A stretch of 32,635 bases of DNA from an uncultured delta proteobacterium (lineage in GTDB: Bacteria > Bdellovibrionota_C > UBA2361 > OMII01): positions 1 through 32,635 of the forward strand of contig CAIXKI010000242.1 in the NCBI GenBank assembly GCA_903920005.1. Reading direction: 5' to 3'. The position numbers and the translations under genes were made by a program. The notes below the pieces were generated by a model. That model did no database searches. It saw only the letters and a list, made by a program, of their open reading frames with translations, and was not told the DNA's origin. The stretch's first letter is position 1; each line of letters begins with the position of its first letter. Shown here piece by piece: positions 6,864-16,486 of this stretch.

Positions 6864-9299
6864 TTACAGAGAGATCTCGCGACGTCGGGAGCGAGTCTTT
6901 GCTCCCTTCGTTTTCCTGGTCCTACCCAACAGAGCGAGAGCCAATACCTCGCTCACATGCTTTACCGGGATGAACTTTATCTGTTTACGCTGCTCTTCCG
7001 GAATCTCCTCAAGATCCTTCAGGTTCTCAAAAGGAATAATAACTTTTGTTATTCCGTGCTGCAGGGCCGCGAGAGCCTTCTCCCGCAAACCACCGACAGC
7101 TAGGACGTTTCCTCGTAAGGTCATCTCTCCAGTCATAGCGATATCACGAGATATCTTTCGTCCTGAGAGCGCCGACACAAGGGCTGTCGCGATCGTGATC
7201 CCCGCCGAAGGTCCATCTTTAGGGATGGCGCCACTCGGAACGTGGATGTGAATGTCGTACTTAGAGTGAAAATCCGCCTCAAGTCCCAACACGGACGCGT
7301 TAGCACGAGCGTAAAACAGTGCCGCTTGAGCGGACTCTTGCATGACACTTCCAAGCTGTCCTGTCAGCGTGAGAGAGCCCGCACCCTTTGCGAGCGACAC
7401 CTCAATAGGCATCACCTCGCCACCAAGGCTGGTCCAAGCAAGACCTCGAACGAGACCAACAGCCTCAGTATGCTCAGCCACCTCAGGATCATACTTAGTT
7501 GGACCGAGGAGCAAGGCCACACGAGCTTCATCGATCGTTCGGTTTAGCTTCTTATGCTCCGCCACGTCACGAGCCAACTTACGACACAAAGAACCGACCT
7601 CTCGTTCAAGCGAACGAACGCCTGCTTCGCGCGTGTACCGCTCAACGACGAGCGAAATCGCTTTTTCAGTGAACTGAATCTTCTCCCGCTCTAGGCCGGC
7701 CTCAGCGATCTGACGGGGTATAATATACTTCGTCGCGATCTTATGTTTCTCCTGAGCCGTATACCCCGGAATAGAGAGGATCTCTAACCGATCGATAAGA
7801 GGCTCAGGGATCGTGTCTATCGTATTTGCGGTCGCGACGAACAATACATCTGAGAGATCAAACGGCACGTTGAGGTAGTGGTCCGAGAAGTCCTGGTTCT
7901 GATGAGGATCAAGGACTTCAAGGAGGGCGGAAGCGGGATCCCCACGAAAATCAGCTCCGATCTTATCCAACTCATCCAAGACGAATACCGGATTGCGCGA
8001 GCCACATTGCTTCAATCCCTGAACGATGCGCCCTGGTAACGCGCCAACATACGTGCGCCGATGGCCACGAATCTCTGCCTCGTCTCGCATGCCACCTAAC
8101 GACATACGATTGAATGTTCGTCCTAGGGCGCGCGCGATCGACTTTCCTAACGAAGTCTTTCCTACTCCCGGAGGCCCAACGAAGCAAAGGATCGGCCCCT
8201 TTGACTCAGGATTTAGGAGGCGAACGCTCAAGTACTCAAGGATTCTGTCCTTCACTTTATCGAGGCCAAAATGATCGTCATCCAAGATCTTCTTGGCTTT
8301 CTTGAGATCCAGCTGGTCATCTGTCTTCTTCTGCCATGGAAGGTCAGATATCCACTCAAGGTAGGTCCGAAGAAGCGCATATTCACTCGACTCGGGACTC
8401 ATGCGCTCAAGACGCTTGAGCTGCTTAAACGCCTCCTCATGAGCCTGCTTAGGAAGCTTCAACGCGGTGAGTCGTTCGCGCACCGCGATGAGATCCTCAG
8501 ACCCAACATCTCCTTCCCCCAACTCTCGTTGGATCTGCTTGATTTGCTCACGAAGATAGTACTCACGTTGCCCCTTGCTCATCTCATCGCGCGCTTTGTC
8601 GCGAATCTTCTCAGCAAGGATAAACTTATTGAGGTCATCGGTGATCGTCTTATCGGTCAGACGCACTCGTTTTAACGCATCCACTTCTTCAAGCGCGGCT
8701 TGAGCGTCGGCGATATCTATCTTGTAGTGAGCAAGGATCACGTCAGTGAGCGTTCCCGGATCCTCGATCTCTTCGGTGATGATCAGCATCTCTTCTGGAA
8801 GGTGCTCATACTCAACGAGCACCTGAAGATTTTGACGGATTCGATTGATGATAGCCTGATTCTCCGCGGATATTTTACGCACAGGCTGCGCGGGAATCGG
8901 TTCAATGCGACTCGAGAGGTGATTGCGATTGTCGTACTTAAGCGCACGCGCCCGAACTAGTCCTTGAAGGAGTACTTTGTACCGCCCGTCTGGAACTTGG
9001 AGGGTCCGTACGATGTGAGCGACAACGCCCATCTTGTAGAGATCTTTTCCTTTGGGAGCATCCGCATCGGGGTTTTTCTGCGTCACAACGAACGCCAATC
9101 GATCCCCCTCCATCGCGGCTTCCATCGCGTGAATACTGTCAGCGCGACTCAAATAGAGAGACATCATGACTCCCGGGAAGGGAACCATATCTTTCGCGGC
9201 CAGCACCGGAAGAACGTCAGGGACAAGCACCGGCTCAGGAAACCCCGGTATCCTTTCAGCCGACTTCTTGGACCTCTTTCCGGACTTTCGTTTCGTCAT
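6864..9299 (-). CDS. lon: ATP-dependent protease Lon
   Basis: Lon unfolds and degrades damaged and regulatory proteins in the cytoplasm as a hexamer. The start at 9299 (MTKRKSGKRSKKS) is preferred over an in-frame ATG at 9329 because TTGAGG ends 5 bases before it; the product is then 811 residues. Domains: N-terminal substrate domain (LPVLAAKDMVPFPG) to about 200, a helical linker, the AAA+ module with Walker A GPPGVGKT at about 375-382 and Walker B VFVLDELDK near 440, and the peptidase domain with Ser698 in KDGPSAG and Lys741 in LREKALAAL forming the catalytic dyad. The C-terminus has a basic tail (TRKTKGAKTRSRRR). Nothing is missing. Confidence 0.97.
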   Translation of the reverse strand: MTKRKSGKRSKKSAERIPGFPEPVLVPDVLPVLAAKDMVPFPGVMMSLYLSRADSIHAMEAAMEGDRLAFVVTQKNPDADAPKGKDLYKMGVVAHIVRTLQVPDGRYKVLLQGLVRARALKYDNRNHLSSRIEPIPAQPVRKISAENQAIINRIRQNLQVLVEYEHLPEEMLIITEEIEDPGTLTDVILAHYKIDIADAQAALEEVDALKRVRLTDKTITDDLNKFILAEKIRDKARDEMSKGQREYYLREQIKQIQRELGEGDVGSEDLIAVRERLTALKLPKQAHEEAFKQLKRLERMSPESSEYALLRTYLEWISDLPWQKKTDDQLDLKKAKKILDDDHFGLDKVKDRILEYLSVRLLNPESKGPILCFVGPPGVGKTSLGKSIARALGRTFNRMSLGGMRDEAEIRGHRRTYVGALPGRIVQGLKQCGSRNPVFVLDELDKIGADFRGDPASALLEVLDPHQNQDFSDHYLNVPFDLSDVLFVATANTIDTIPEPLIDRLEILSIPGYTAQEKHKIATKYIIPRQIAEAGLEREKIQFTEKAISLVVERYTREAGVRSLEREVGSLCRKLARDVAEHKKLNRTIDEARVALLLGPTKYDPEVAEHTEAVGLVRGLAWTSLGGEVMPIEVSLAKGAGSLTLTGQLGSVMQESAQAALFYARANASVLGLEADFHSKYDIHIHVPSGAIPKDGPSAGITIATALVSALSGRKISRDIAMTGEMTLRGNVLAVGGLREKALAALQHGITKVIIPFENLKDLEEIPEEQRKQIKFIPVKHVSEVLALALLGRTRKTKGAKTRSRRREISL

Positions 9300-9739
9300 C
9301 TTATCCTCAACCGCGCGAACTCGTCGCATTCACATCAGAAAAGCTGTTTCTTACGATCAAACTGGTATCGTGACACACCAGAAATAATAGCAACATCAGC
9401 AAGTTGGAAAAAGGCTCCCCGAAAGATCGGCTTTACCCTCTACCCCTTTGATGACTATACCCCCCCCTGCGATGGTGAAAAACGGGGTATTTATCCGTTG
9501 CAAAGAGTTTAGTGATGTCAGCGACTGGCTATGCGGTGGAATCTTGTCGCTTTTCGAAAGAAACGCGAGCAGGTTGGCGAAAAAAGGTTCCGCTGTGAGG
9601 GTTTTGGCGAAACGAAGCGGAGTTGGGGAAAAGCCAGTGGCGTATCCAATGAGATACGCTGAGGATTTTTTGACGGTTTCAACGAAGTTGCGGCAAAACC
9701 ATCGGAATGCGCAACAGGAAATCAGTTTTCACCATCCTG
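9300..9739. other. 440-base non-coding gap upstream of lon
   Basis: No credible gene is seen on either strand. The right two thirds carry a structured element (listed separately) that recurs at the right edge of the window. The left third should hold the lon promoter, but no strong -35/-10 pair or heat-shock consensus could be picked out; TATTAT occurs on the minus strand near 9385 without a convincing -35. Confidence 0.6.
9568..9700 (+). repeat. Dispersed structured element, copy 1
   Basis: Aligns by eye with the last 100 bases of the window: GCAGG, GAAAAA, GGTTCCG, GTGAG, TTTT, GAAACGA, GCGGAG, GAAAA and GGCGTATCC occur in the same order. A perfect hairpin GCGTATC-CAATGA-GATACGC lies at 9640-9659, inside a longer arm in which AAAA and CC on the left face GG and a T6 run (9666-9671) on the right. 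A second hairpin follows: GGTTT (9675-9679) with AAACC (9696-9700), enclosing CAAC-GAA-GTTG. Indels relative to copy 2 are not multiples of three, so this is not a coding repeat. Confidence 0.7.
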
Positions 9740-11674
9740 CTAGTATCCGCTCTCAACCCTCTCCTCAGGATTTATGAACGCGTTCTCGGTCGATGTATTA
9801 TCACCGGATACTCCAGCATTCTGTTGCGCCAGAGACCCGGGGAACCGCTCTTGGAATCCCGCTGGCGTGACCTCTACAACGTAAAAGCTCCGCTCTATGT
9901 CAGCCGGAGGATTAACGACGATCGCTCCAGTAACTCCCTCATACTGGGGAAGCTTTGCAAGCGCCTCGCTAAAACTTACGTTGTCTCGGGCAGCACGTCG
10001 CACGGCGTTCACAACGAGATTGCCAACATCAAAGCCCTGCGCGGCGAGGAAATTCGGTGCCGTCTTGTACCTCGACTTATAGGATTCAGAGAACTGCCTC
10101 ACGATCGGACGCAGGCTCTGAGGGAAGAATGGGGATACAAAGACAGCGCCCTCAAAGACCGCCTGTGAGTTCGCTATCTTTCCGGGATTATCCCATAGCG
10201 CTGTTCCGAGCGGTCGAATGCGCTTGCGCGCGGACGGCGACAAGTTCGAGAGAAGCTTCACGCTTGAATCGATACCATCAGGAATGAGTACAGCTTGGGC
10301 ATCGGAGGTTTCAAGACGCTGAACCGCTTCAAGCAATGATGTCTCATCACTCGCGATATATGGCGCGTCGAGCACCAGGAACAACCCACGCGACGCGAGT
10401 CGCCTCTTGAATACTTGCACGAATTCCTGTCCAGCGGCCGTCTCAGGATACACAATAGCATACCGAGTAACCTTGTAATCGCTGGCGGCGGTCGTCACGA
10501 GCGCGTCAACCTGACTCGTCGTAGTAGCGCCAACGCGGGAAACGCCCTCCCCTGTTCTAAAGGACTCGCTCTTGGAGAGGGATATTAACGGAGTGTGCAT
10601 CTCACGAGCGGCATCAGCCGCCGAAACAGCGACCTCTGTGAGAAGCGGCCCCACGATTACCGACGGCTTACTCACGGTTGCCAACTCTCGAACCGAAGAA
10701 TAGGCGACAGAGGAATCGACGCCGACATCACGCACCTCAAGTTTAATCTTTGGAGTAATCGGGTCTCCCTCAATAGCAAGCTCAAAGCCCTGCTTGGTAT
10801 CTCGCCCAAGCGAACCGAATCGATCCGAGAGGCTCAAGAGAACCCCCACCACTGGCGCCGGCCCCGAAGAGGAGTTTGAAGTCGAGAGAACTGCAGAGCC
10901 TCTCAACGTGTCCGAATAGTTTTCCCAGAATGGATAACGGAGGTCTCTTTTTTCATTCGAGCCAAGAGATGCTCGACGCATTCGCTCTTTGCCCATCGCT
11001 TCATGGATAAAAGGGTCACTACTCCAATCAAGCGCCACACTCTCGAATCTTTCCGAGGGTATCGTTCTCAAGAAAAGCGCGGCTCCTGTCTCAGACGCGA
11101 GCAATCCTGATCGCTCACCTTGCTGAGCCTGTCTGTTCGCCTTTGAAAACCATGCAAGCGCCTGCTCGGAATCCCCGTGACGCCCGTACGCGTACGCTAA
11201 AAGGAGCGAGAACGCGGTATCGACATTCTCCTCCCCCATGCTCCGATTTTTAAAGTAGGAACTAACGGTCGAAAGCGCTCGACCGGACTCATCTAACGCG
11301 AGGTACTGACTCGCGGCCCGCAACGCGGCAGCCTGTGCCTCCGCATCTGAAAGGCTAGCCTTGTTAGCTTTCAGGTATGCCTCCAACGCTGAGCGACGCT
11401 TCCCCTTACGGAGGTATTCATCTCCTAAAAGAATAGACGCGTTGGTCAATCGGTGTCCTGCCTGGTCGTAAAACGGTTGCCAGATCTCCCACGGCATCGG
11501 CTCCGTGGACGCGGAAAGGGAGGTCTCACGAGCACTACGATCCGACACACGCCGGGCACGAGGTTTTTCTGGCGTAAGAGAGCACCCTATTGTGCCAAGA
11601 ACGAGCGAAGAAGCGAGTAGAAATTGTGCGCAGCGGTTAATCATAAGAGGTCGCATGATGAGGATGTGAAGCAC
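9740..11674 (-). CDS. Lipoprotein, LpoA/LppC-like (penicillin-binding protein activator family)
   Basis: A 644-residue lipoprotein. The signal peptide ends LVLGTIGC, a lipobox with the lipidated Cys at about residue 31. Residues of about 60-240 form helical repeats resembling TPR (NASILLGDEYLRKGKRRSALEAY region), and about 275-600 a type I periplasmic-binding fold (VVGVLLSLSDRFGSLG, IVGPLLTEVAVSAADAA, TPLISLSKS, AIVYPETAAGQEFV). This two-part layout is that of LpoA, which activates the class A synthase PBP1A at the outer membrane; a branched-chain amino-acid binding protein is the alternative. The listed start is GTG; ATG codons at 11656 and 11644 give a more normal signal length and are at least as likely. 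No partner PBP gene is in the window. Confidence 0.8.
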   Translation of the reverse strand: MLHILIMRPLMINRCAQFLLASSLVLGTIGCSLTPEKPRARRVSDRSARETSLSASTEPMPWEIWQPFYDQAGHRLTNASILLGDEYLRKGKRRSALEAYLKANKASLSDAEAQAAALRAASQYLALDESGRALSTVSSYFKNRSMGEENVDTAFSLLLAYAYGRHGDSEQALAWFSKANRQAQQGERSGLLASETGAALFLRTIPSERFESVALDWSSDPFIHEAMGKERMRRASLGSNEKRDLRYPFWENYSDTLRGSAVLSTSNSSSGPAPVVGVLLSLSDRFGSLGRDTKQGFELAIEGDPITPKIKLEVRDVGVDSSVAYSSVRELATVSKPSVIVGPLLTEVAVSAADAAREMHTPLISLSKSESFRTGEGVSRVGATTTSQVDALVTTAASDYKVTRYAIVYPETAAGQEFVQVFKRRLASRGLFLVLDAPYIASDETSLLEAVQRLETSDAQAVLIPDGIDSSVKLLSNLSPSARKRIRPLGTALWDNPGKIANSQAVFEGAVFVSPFFPQSLRPIVRQFSESYKSRYKTAPNFLAAQGFDVGNLVVNAVRRAARDNVSFSEALAKLPQYEGVTGAIVVNPPADIERSFYVVEVTPAGFQERFPGSLAQQNAGVSGDNTSTENAFINPEERVESGY

Positions 11675-11841
11675 CTGCCACAGATACTATACGCGTGCGG
11701 ACGGGGAGTAGCCAACTACGATTGTTATCACAGAGAGACCGCGAAGACGTTCGCAGAGACGGTGTTCGTGGTGGATTCAAGGCCCTACGAGCCTCGCCTG
11801 TGGGGAGGCGGGGCTTCCCAGCCCAAGCCTTCAAGGCATTT

Positions 11842-12972
11842 TTACGAGAACATGTCCTTCACCTTGTCGAAGAAGCCCTTATCAGAGTCATCCTCAACAA
11901 CGGTTCCCTGAATCTTCGCAAGTTTTTCCAATAACTCACGCTCTTCTTCGGAAACCTGCTTAGGGACGTGCACGTATACTCGCACGTGCTGGTCTCCGCG
12001 CCGCTGCGGGCTGCTACCCAGAACCGGAATTCCCTTATTCTTGATACGGAACACCTTCCCTGAAGGAGTGCCGGCCGGGATCTTTAACTTAAGTTTGCCG
12101 TCAAGTGATGGCACCTCAATCTCAGTCCCTAGCGCGGCGGCTGAGAATGTAATCGGAACTTCACAGATAACTTCCTGGTCCTGGCGCTGGAATACTGGAT
12201 GCTCATCGATCAGTATCTGCACGTACAGATCACCGTTTTGACCTCCGCCAACTCCAGCTTCGCCCTCGCCTCTCATCTTGAGTCGCTGGCCATTATCAAC
12301 GCCCGCGGGAACTTTAACTTTAAGCTTAGATTCTTTGACTTTAAGGCCGGCGCCTGAACAATCAGAACAGGGATTTTTAACTACTTCGCCGACACCACCG
12401 CACGCATGACAGGTTCGAGCGAGCGTAAAGAAGCCCTGCTGAACTCGGATCTGACCGGCACCTTCACACTGAGGGCATCGCTCTCGCGAGCTGCCCTTTG
12501 CGGCACCACTTCCAGCACAACCATCGCACTTGGCACGGCGACCGATTGTAATCTCTTTCTCGCACCCGAATGCGGCCTCTTCGAACGAGAGCTCCATATC
12601 GTAGCGAAGATCATTGCCGGAGCGCCCGCGTCCGCGGCGGGGATCTCCTCCCATTCCACCACCGAAAAAGGTTCCGAATATGTCTCCGAAAATATCTTCG
12701 AAGCCTGAGAAGTCTCCACCCTGGAAACCACCCATGCCACCGCCTTGGCTGAATGCCGCATGACCGAAGCGATCGTACTTGGCACGATTCTCAGCGTCGC
12801 TAAGCACGCCGTAAGCTTCCGTCGCTTCCTTGAATTTTTCTTCAGCCTCTTTGTTACCCGGATTCTTGTCAGGGTGAAACTGAACCGCCTTCTTGCGGTA
12901 AGCCTTCTTGACGTCGTCTAGGGAGGCTCCCCTTGAAACTTCTAAAACTTCGTAATAATCTCGCTTCGCCAC
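11842..12972 (-). CDS. dnaJ: Chaperone DnaJ (class I Hsp40)
   Basis: DnaJ delivers unfolded substrates to DnaK and stimulates its ATPase. The 376-residue protein has all class I parts: J domain at 1-70 with HPD at 33-35, a Gly/Phe region at about 75-120, four zinc-binding CxxCxGxG repeats ([32 protein letters not shown]) and the C-terminal substrate domains. The start is GTG at 12972, preceded by AAGGTGAGG. It lies about 130 bases downstream of dnaK with a stem-loop in between, which may lower DnaJ relative to DnaK. Confidence 0.97.
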   Translation of the reverse strand: MAKRDYYEVLEVSRGASLDDVKKAYRKKAVQFHPDKNPGNKEAEEKFKEATEAYGVLSDAENRAKYDRFGHAAFSQGGGMGGFQGGDFSGFEDIFGDIFGTFFGGGMGGDPRRGRGRSGNDLRYDMELSFEEAAFGCEKEITIGRRAKCDGCAGSGAAKGSSRERCPQCEGAGQIRVQQGFFTLARTCHACGGVGEVVKNPCSDCSGAGLKVKESKLKVKVPAGVDNGQRLKMRGEGEAGVGGGQNGDLYVQILIDEHPVFQRQDQEVICEVPITFSAAALGTEIEVPSLDGKLKLKIPAGTPSGKVFRIKNKGIPVLGSSPQRRGDQHVRVYVHVPKQVSEEERELLEKLAKIQGTVVEDDSDKGFFDKVKDMFS

Positions 12973-13041
12973 GGCCTCACCTTACCCTGATTAGCGGTCT
13001 TTGTCTTTATTTCGGCCTAAGAACTCGCCTTAACAGAGAAA

Positions 13042-13078
13042 GGCCCCAAAATCGACCTGTTCAGTCGACTCGGGGGCC
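13042..13078 (-). terminator. Stem-loop between dnaK and dnaJ
   Basis: On the minus strand GGCCCC (complement of 13073-13078) pairs with GGGGCC (complement of 13042-13047); inside, GTCGAC pairs with GTCGAT. A TTT-C-TCTGTT stretch follows. The T run is weak, so it may be a partial terminator or an mRNA-stabilising hairpin that sets DnaK above DnaJ. Confidence 0.45.
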
Positions 13079-13101
13079 CCCTCCTTTACCCCATAAGGGG
13101 C

Positions 13102-15021
13102 TTACTTGCTGTCGCGAACCTCTTCATAATCCGCGTCAACGACATCCTCTTTGTCAGCGGAAGCGCCTGCTCCGTTGTGGTCAGCAGCTCCATTTGCAGC
13201 CGCCCCCTGTTGCTCAGCGGCACGCTTATACGCCTCCTCAGAGACCTTGTGGCTTGCTTTTTCAAGACCGGCGTAAGCTGCCTTCATGGCCTCTTGGTCG
13301 TTGCTCTCAAGCGCCTTCTTAGCCTCTTCAACAGCCGTATTTACCGCCCCCTTAAGCTCGGCGGTAACCTTTTCACCAAGCTCCCCAAGGGTCTTCTCGG
13401 TGGTATACACCAAACTGTCGAGCTTATTACGCTCCTCAACAAGGTCGCGACGCTTACGGTCGTCCTCGGCATGAGCCTTCGCGTCGTTCACCATGCGCTC
13501 AATCTCCTCTTTCGAGAGGCCTGAGCTTGCCGTGATCTTAATCGACTGCTCTTTACCCGTTCCGAGATCCTTAGCGCCTACAGACACGATACCGTTAGCG
13601 TCAATGTCGAAGGTTACTTCGATCTGAGGAACTCCTCGTGGCGCCGCAGGGATACCAACAAGCTCAAATCGACCAAGGGTCTTGTTGTCAGCAGACATCT
13701 CACGCTCTCCCTGGAGACAGTGGATCGATACTGCCGGCTGGTTGTCCGATGCTGTCGAGAACGTCTGAGACTTACGGGTCGGTATAGTTGTGTTCTTGTC
13801 GATCAACTTCGTAAAGACACCACCGTAGGTCTCAATACCCAAGCTCAGCGGAGTAACGTCGAGAAGGAGCACGTCCTTAACATCACCCTGAAGCACTCCA
13901 CCCTGAACCGCGGCTCCGATAGCAACAGCCTCATCTGGGTTTACGCTCTTGGAAGCTTCCTTACCGAAGATCTCTTTTACGCGCTGCTGAACGGCAGGCA
14001 TACGGGTCATACCACCCACAAGGATAACCTCTCCGATATCGCTGGCCTTGAGGCCCGCGTCCTTGAGAGCTGTACGACACGGATCTTCAAGCCTCTTCAG
14101 GAGGTCTCCACAAAGTGACTCAAACTTCGCGCGAGAGATCTTTAAGTTGAGGTGCTTTGGACCAGACGCGTCTGCCGTAATGAACGGAAGATTGATATCG
14201 GTCTCAAGCGAAGACGAGAGCTCATGCTTAGCTTTCTCAGCAGCCTCTTTAAGACGCTGAAGAGCCATCGTATCCTTTCGGAGATCAATGCCCTGCTCTT
14301 TCCTAAACTCGTCTGCGATGTAATCAACGAGGATATGATCGAAATCCTCTCCTCCAAGGAACGTATCACCGTTCGTCGACTTTACTTCAAACACGCCATC
14401 ACCAAGCTCAAGGACCGATACGTCGAACGTACCTCCTCCAAGATCGAATACCGCGATCGTCTTCTCGTGCTTCTTATCAAGTCCGTAGGCGAGCGCTGCC
14501 GCCGTCGGCTCGTTGATGATACGAAGAACGTTAAGTCCAGCGATCTTTCCAGCGTCTTTTGTGGCCTGACGTTGCGCGTCATCGAAATAGGCGGGAACCG
14601 TAATAACCGCGTCGGTAACAGCCTCACCGAGATAGTCCTCAGCGGTCTGCTTCATCTTCGTGAGCACCATCGCCGAAACCTCTTGCGGGCTCTTTGCGTC
14701 ACCCTTGATCTTCACCCAGGCGTCACCATTGCTCGATGCCGAGATCTCATACGGAAGAACTCTCTTTGCCTTCTCAACTTCCGGAGCGTCAACTTTACGA
14801 CCGATAAGACGCTTGACCGCGAAGATCGTGTTTCTTGGGTTTGTAACCGCTTGACGCTTCGCGATCTGACCCACAAGGCGCTCACCAGCGTCATTCATTC
14901 CCACTACTGATGGGGTCGTGCGGCTTCCCTCGCTATTCGCGATAACCGTCGCGCTTCCACCTTCCATGACCGCTACGCATGAATTCGTAGTACCTAAATC
15001 GATTCCAATTACTTTTCCCAT
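13102..15021 (-). CDS. dnaK: Chaperone DnaK (Hsp70)
   Basis: The 639-residue Hsp70 that binds exposed hydrophobic segments in an ATP-dependent cycle with DnaJ and GrpE. Motifs: [13 protein letters not shown] (phosphate 1) at the start, [13 protein letters not shown] and [13 protein letters not shown] in the middle of the ATPase domain, [14 protein letters not shown], the linker [15 protein letters not shown], the substrate domain, a helical lid and the acidic end DADYEEV. AAGGAG lies just before the ATG. It follows grpE by about 46 bases. Confidence 0.98.
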   Translation of the reverse strand: MGKVIGIDLGTTNSCVAVMEGGSATVIANSEGSRTTPSVVGMNDAGERLVGQIAKRQAVTNPRNTIFAVKRLIGRKVDAPEVEKAKRVLPYEISASSNGDAWVKIKGDAKSPQEVSAMVLTKMKQTAEDYLGEAVTDAVITVPAYFDDAQRQATKDAGKIAGLNVLRIINEPTAAALAYGLDKKHEKTIAVFDLGGGTFDVSVLELGDGVFEVKSTNGDTFLGGEDFDHILVDYIADEFRKEQGIDLRKDTMALQRLKEAAEKAKHELSSSLETDINLPFITADASGPKHLNLKISRAKFESLCGDLLKRLEDPCRTALKDAGLKASDIGEVILVGGMTRMPAVQQRVKEIFGKEASKSVNPDEAVAIGAAVQGGVLQGDVKDVLLLDVTPLSLGIETYGGVFTKLIDKNTTIPTRKSQTFSTASDNQPAVSIHCLQGEREMSADNKTLGRFELVGIPAAPRGVPQIEVTFDIDANGIVSVGAKDLGTGKEQSIKITASSGLSKEEIERMVNDAKAHAEDDRKRRDLVEERNKLDSLVYTTEKTLGELGEKVTAELKGAVNTAVEEAKKALESNDQEAMKAAYAGLEKASHKVSEEAYKRAAEQQGAAANGAADHNGAGASADKEDVVDADYEEVRDSK

Positions 15022-15067
15022 AGCAACTCCTTACTAAAAATCTCTTTCCTAAACGTATCCTGGCTCG

Positions 15068-15631
15068 TTATGCCTGCGCTTCGTCACCAGCAACCGCCAC
15101 GACAACCTCGCCGCAACGAATTAATTTATCCTTGTAGAAATAAGGCTTCTTCAACTCTCCGACGATGACCCCCGCCTCTTTCCCTGGCACTCGACTTATA
15201 GCTGAGTGCTTTTGAGGATCGAACTGGGTGCCCATGGCGGACTCCCCTCGAATCTCCCATCGCGCGAGCTTATCCACGAACTGCTTGAGAACCATCTCAA
15301 GCCCAGTTCGCAAAGCGTTTCCATCAGCGGAGCTATGGGAGAGCGCCAACTCTAGGTTGTCGACCACCTCAAGGAGGTCAACAACGATCCTCTCCCCTTG
15401 GTACTTAAGCAGCTCAGACTGCTCCTTCAAGGCCCGCTTCTTAAAATTTTCAAAATCGGCGAAGAGTCGCACATATCGGTCGCGATTTTCGGCGACCTGC
15501 TGTTCCAACTCCTGCTTCTGAGCCTCAAGGCCGGAAGCACCGTTAGCACCATCAACCGGCTGATTCAATTCATCTTCCTGAGATACAGACGGCTCCTGAG
15601 GAGCCTCTTCGTGAACTTGCTTGTCCGTCAT
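15068..15631 (-). CDS. grpE: Nucleotide exchange factor GrpE
   Basis: GrpE releases ADP from DnaK. The start at 15631 (MTDKQVHEE) is chosen because the upstream extension to a GTG at 15664 has no GrpE character; the product is 187 residues. It has an acidic disordered N-terminus, a long coiled coil (EAQKQELEQQVAENRDRYVR) and the beta domain with MGTQFDPQKHSAISRVPG and CGEVVVAVA at the end. It is the first gene of grpE-dnaK-dnaJ and is transcribed away from recO. No CIRCE box or hrcA gene accompanies it. Confidence 0.95.
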   Translation of the reverse strand: MTDKQVHEEAPQEPSVSQEDELNQPVDGANGASGLEAQKQELEQQVAENRDRYVRLFADFENFKKRALKEQSELLKYQGERIVVDLLEVVDNLELALSHSSADGNALRTGLEMVLKQFVDKLARWEIRGESAMGTQFDPQKHSAISRVPGKEAGVIVGELKKPYFYKDKLIRCGEVVVAVAGDEAQA

Positions 15632-15726
15632 TTCAACTCTTTTGCACATCTGAGAGCCCACCACCGTACATCGCCGAGGGCTCTTTATTATGAGGGCACT
15701 AGCCTCTCTTCCTTGATTCAGAGTGT

Positions 15727-15755
15727 GCTATAAACACTGTCAGAGGCTTTTTCAA
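15727..15755 (-). promoter_or_regulatory. Sigma-70-type promoter for grpE-dnaK-dnaJ
   Basis: On the minus strand TTGAAA (15750-15755) is followed after exactly 17 bases by TATAGC (15727-15732). This predicts a leader of about 90 bases before the grpE ATG. The -35 touches the recO ATG on the other strand, so the two transcription units share very little space. No heat-shock sigma-32 consensus (CTTGAA then CCCCAT) was found. Confidence 0.5.
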
Positions 15756-16396
15756 TGTCTGGACCCCCAAACTCCCCACTTACCCCCTCCGAACAGCTAA
15801 AAAAGGGCCATGACATCTCCGTGCCAGCTATAGTTTTGCGAGTGTTCCCGTTCCGAGACCACGACCTAATGGGACATCTCTTAACCCCAACCCTGGGTAA
15901 GATCTCAGTAGTTGCCCGCCACGCTCGTGGCAGCCGAAAGCGCTTCCCTAGCTCCCTCGACATCTTCGATCGCGGCACCGCTCGCCTTACCGTCGAAAAG
16001 AGCGGCGCTCTCGGCGTTAAGGAGTTTACACCCTCACACTCTTTAACAAAGGTCCGCTATGACCTGGACAAGCTCACGCTGGCCTCGCTCGTCTGCGAGG
16101 CGTTCGATGTCGTCATTCCTGACGAGGGCGAAGTTACCGCGCCAAAGATGTTCGAAATTCTCGATCTTAGCCTAAACGCCATCGATGAAGCCGCAGACGT
16201 AAAGGGAGCGCTACGAGCCACCTTCATCGCCCTCGCATCGCTTGCCAAAGACGGCGGAATAGCCGACATCTCTTCCGAAACACCGGGAAGCAAAGCGCTC
16301 ATGTCTGTTTTGGATTCTATCGAACGGTTCAGCGAACGGCGATTACTGTCGCGCTCATCACTCCGCGATACGGTTAAAAGAGCGGCAACACTTTAA
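15755..16396 (+). CDS. recO: DNA repair protein RecO
   Basis: RecO loads RecA onto SSB-coated DNA in the RecFOR pathway and anneals single strands. The 213-residue product has the N-terminal OB-fold pattern (SVPAIVLRVFPFRDHDLMGHLLTPTLGKIS region, then VVARHARGSRKRF) and a helical C-terminal domain. It is somewhat shorter than the usual 230-250 residues and shows no zinc-cysteine cluster, which many members also lack. GAGG lies 8 bases before the ATG. It is divergent from grpE and convergent with the FmdB gene. Confidence 0.85.
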   Translation: MSGPPNSPLTPSEQLKKGHDISVPAIVLRVFPFRDHDLMGHLLTPTLGKISVVARHARGSRKRFPSSLDIFDRGTARLTVEKSGALGVKEFTPSHSLTKVRYDLDKLTLASLVCEAFDVVIPDEGEVTAPKMFEILDLSLNAIDEAADVKGALRATFIALASLAKDGGIADISSETPGSKALMSVLDSIERFSERRLLSRSSLRDTVKRAATL

Positions 16397-16417
16397 AAAG
16401 ACGGTCACAAGGTCGCA

Positions 16418-16443
16418 CGCCGAGCAGTTTCGTAGTTTCGGCG
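16418..16443. other. Stem-loop between convergent recO and FmdB genes
   Basis: CGCCGA (16418-16423) pairs with TCGGCG (16438-16443) around a 14-base loop. The position between convergent genes suggests a two-way terminator, but there is no T run on either side. Confidence 0.3.
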
Positions 16444-16486
16444 TTCCCAGAGCTCCATCTCGCCGCTTTCGCGATGCAGCTTCATG

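Noticed and set aside
9448-9777. 109-residue plus-strand frame in the gap before lon
   Set aside because: It runs through the dispersed element, and the second copy has frame-breaking indels; no ribosome site or known family.
15690-15730. CIRCE-like dyad before grpE
   Set aside because: Pieces such as GCACT and GAGTG are present, but spacing and sequence do not match the TTAGCACTC-N9-GAGTGCTAA consensus.
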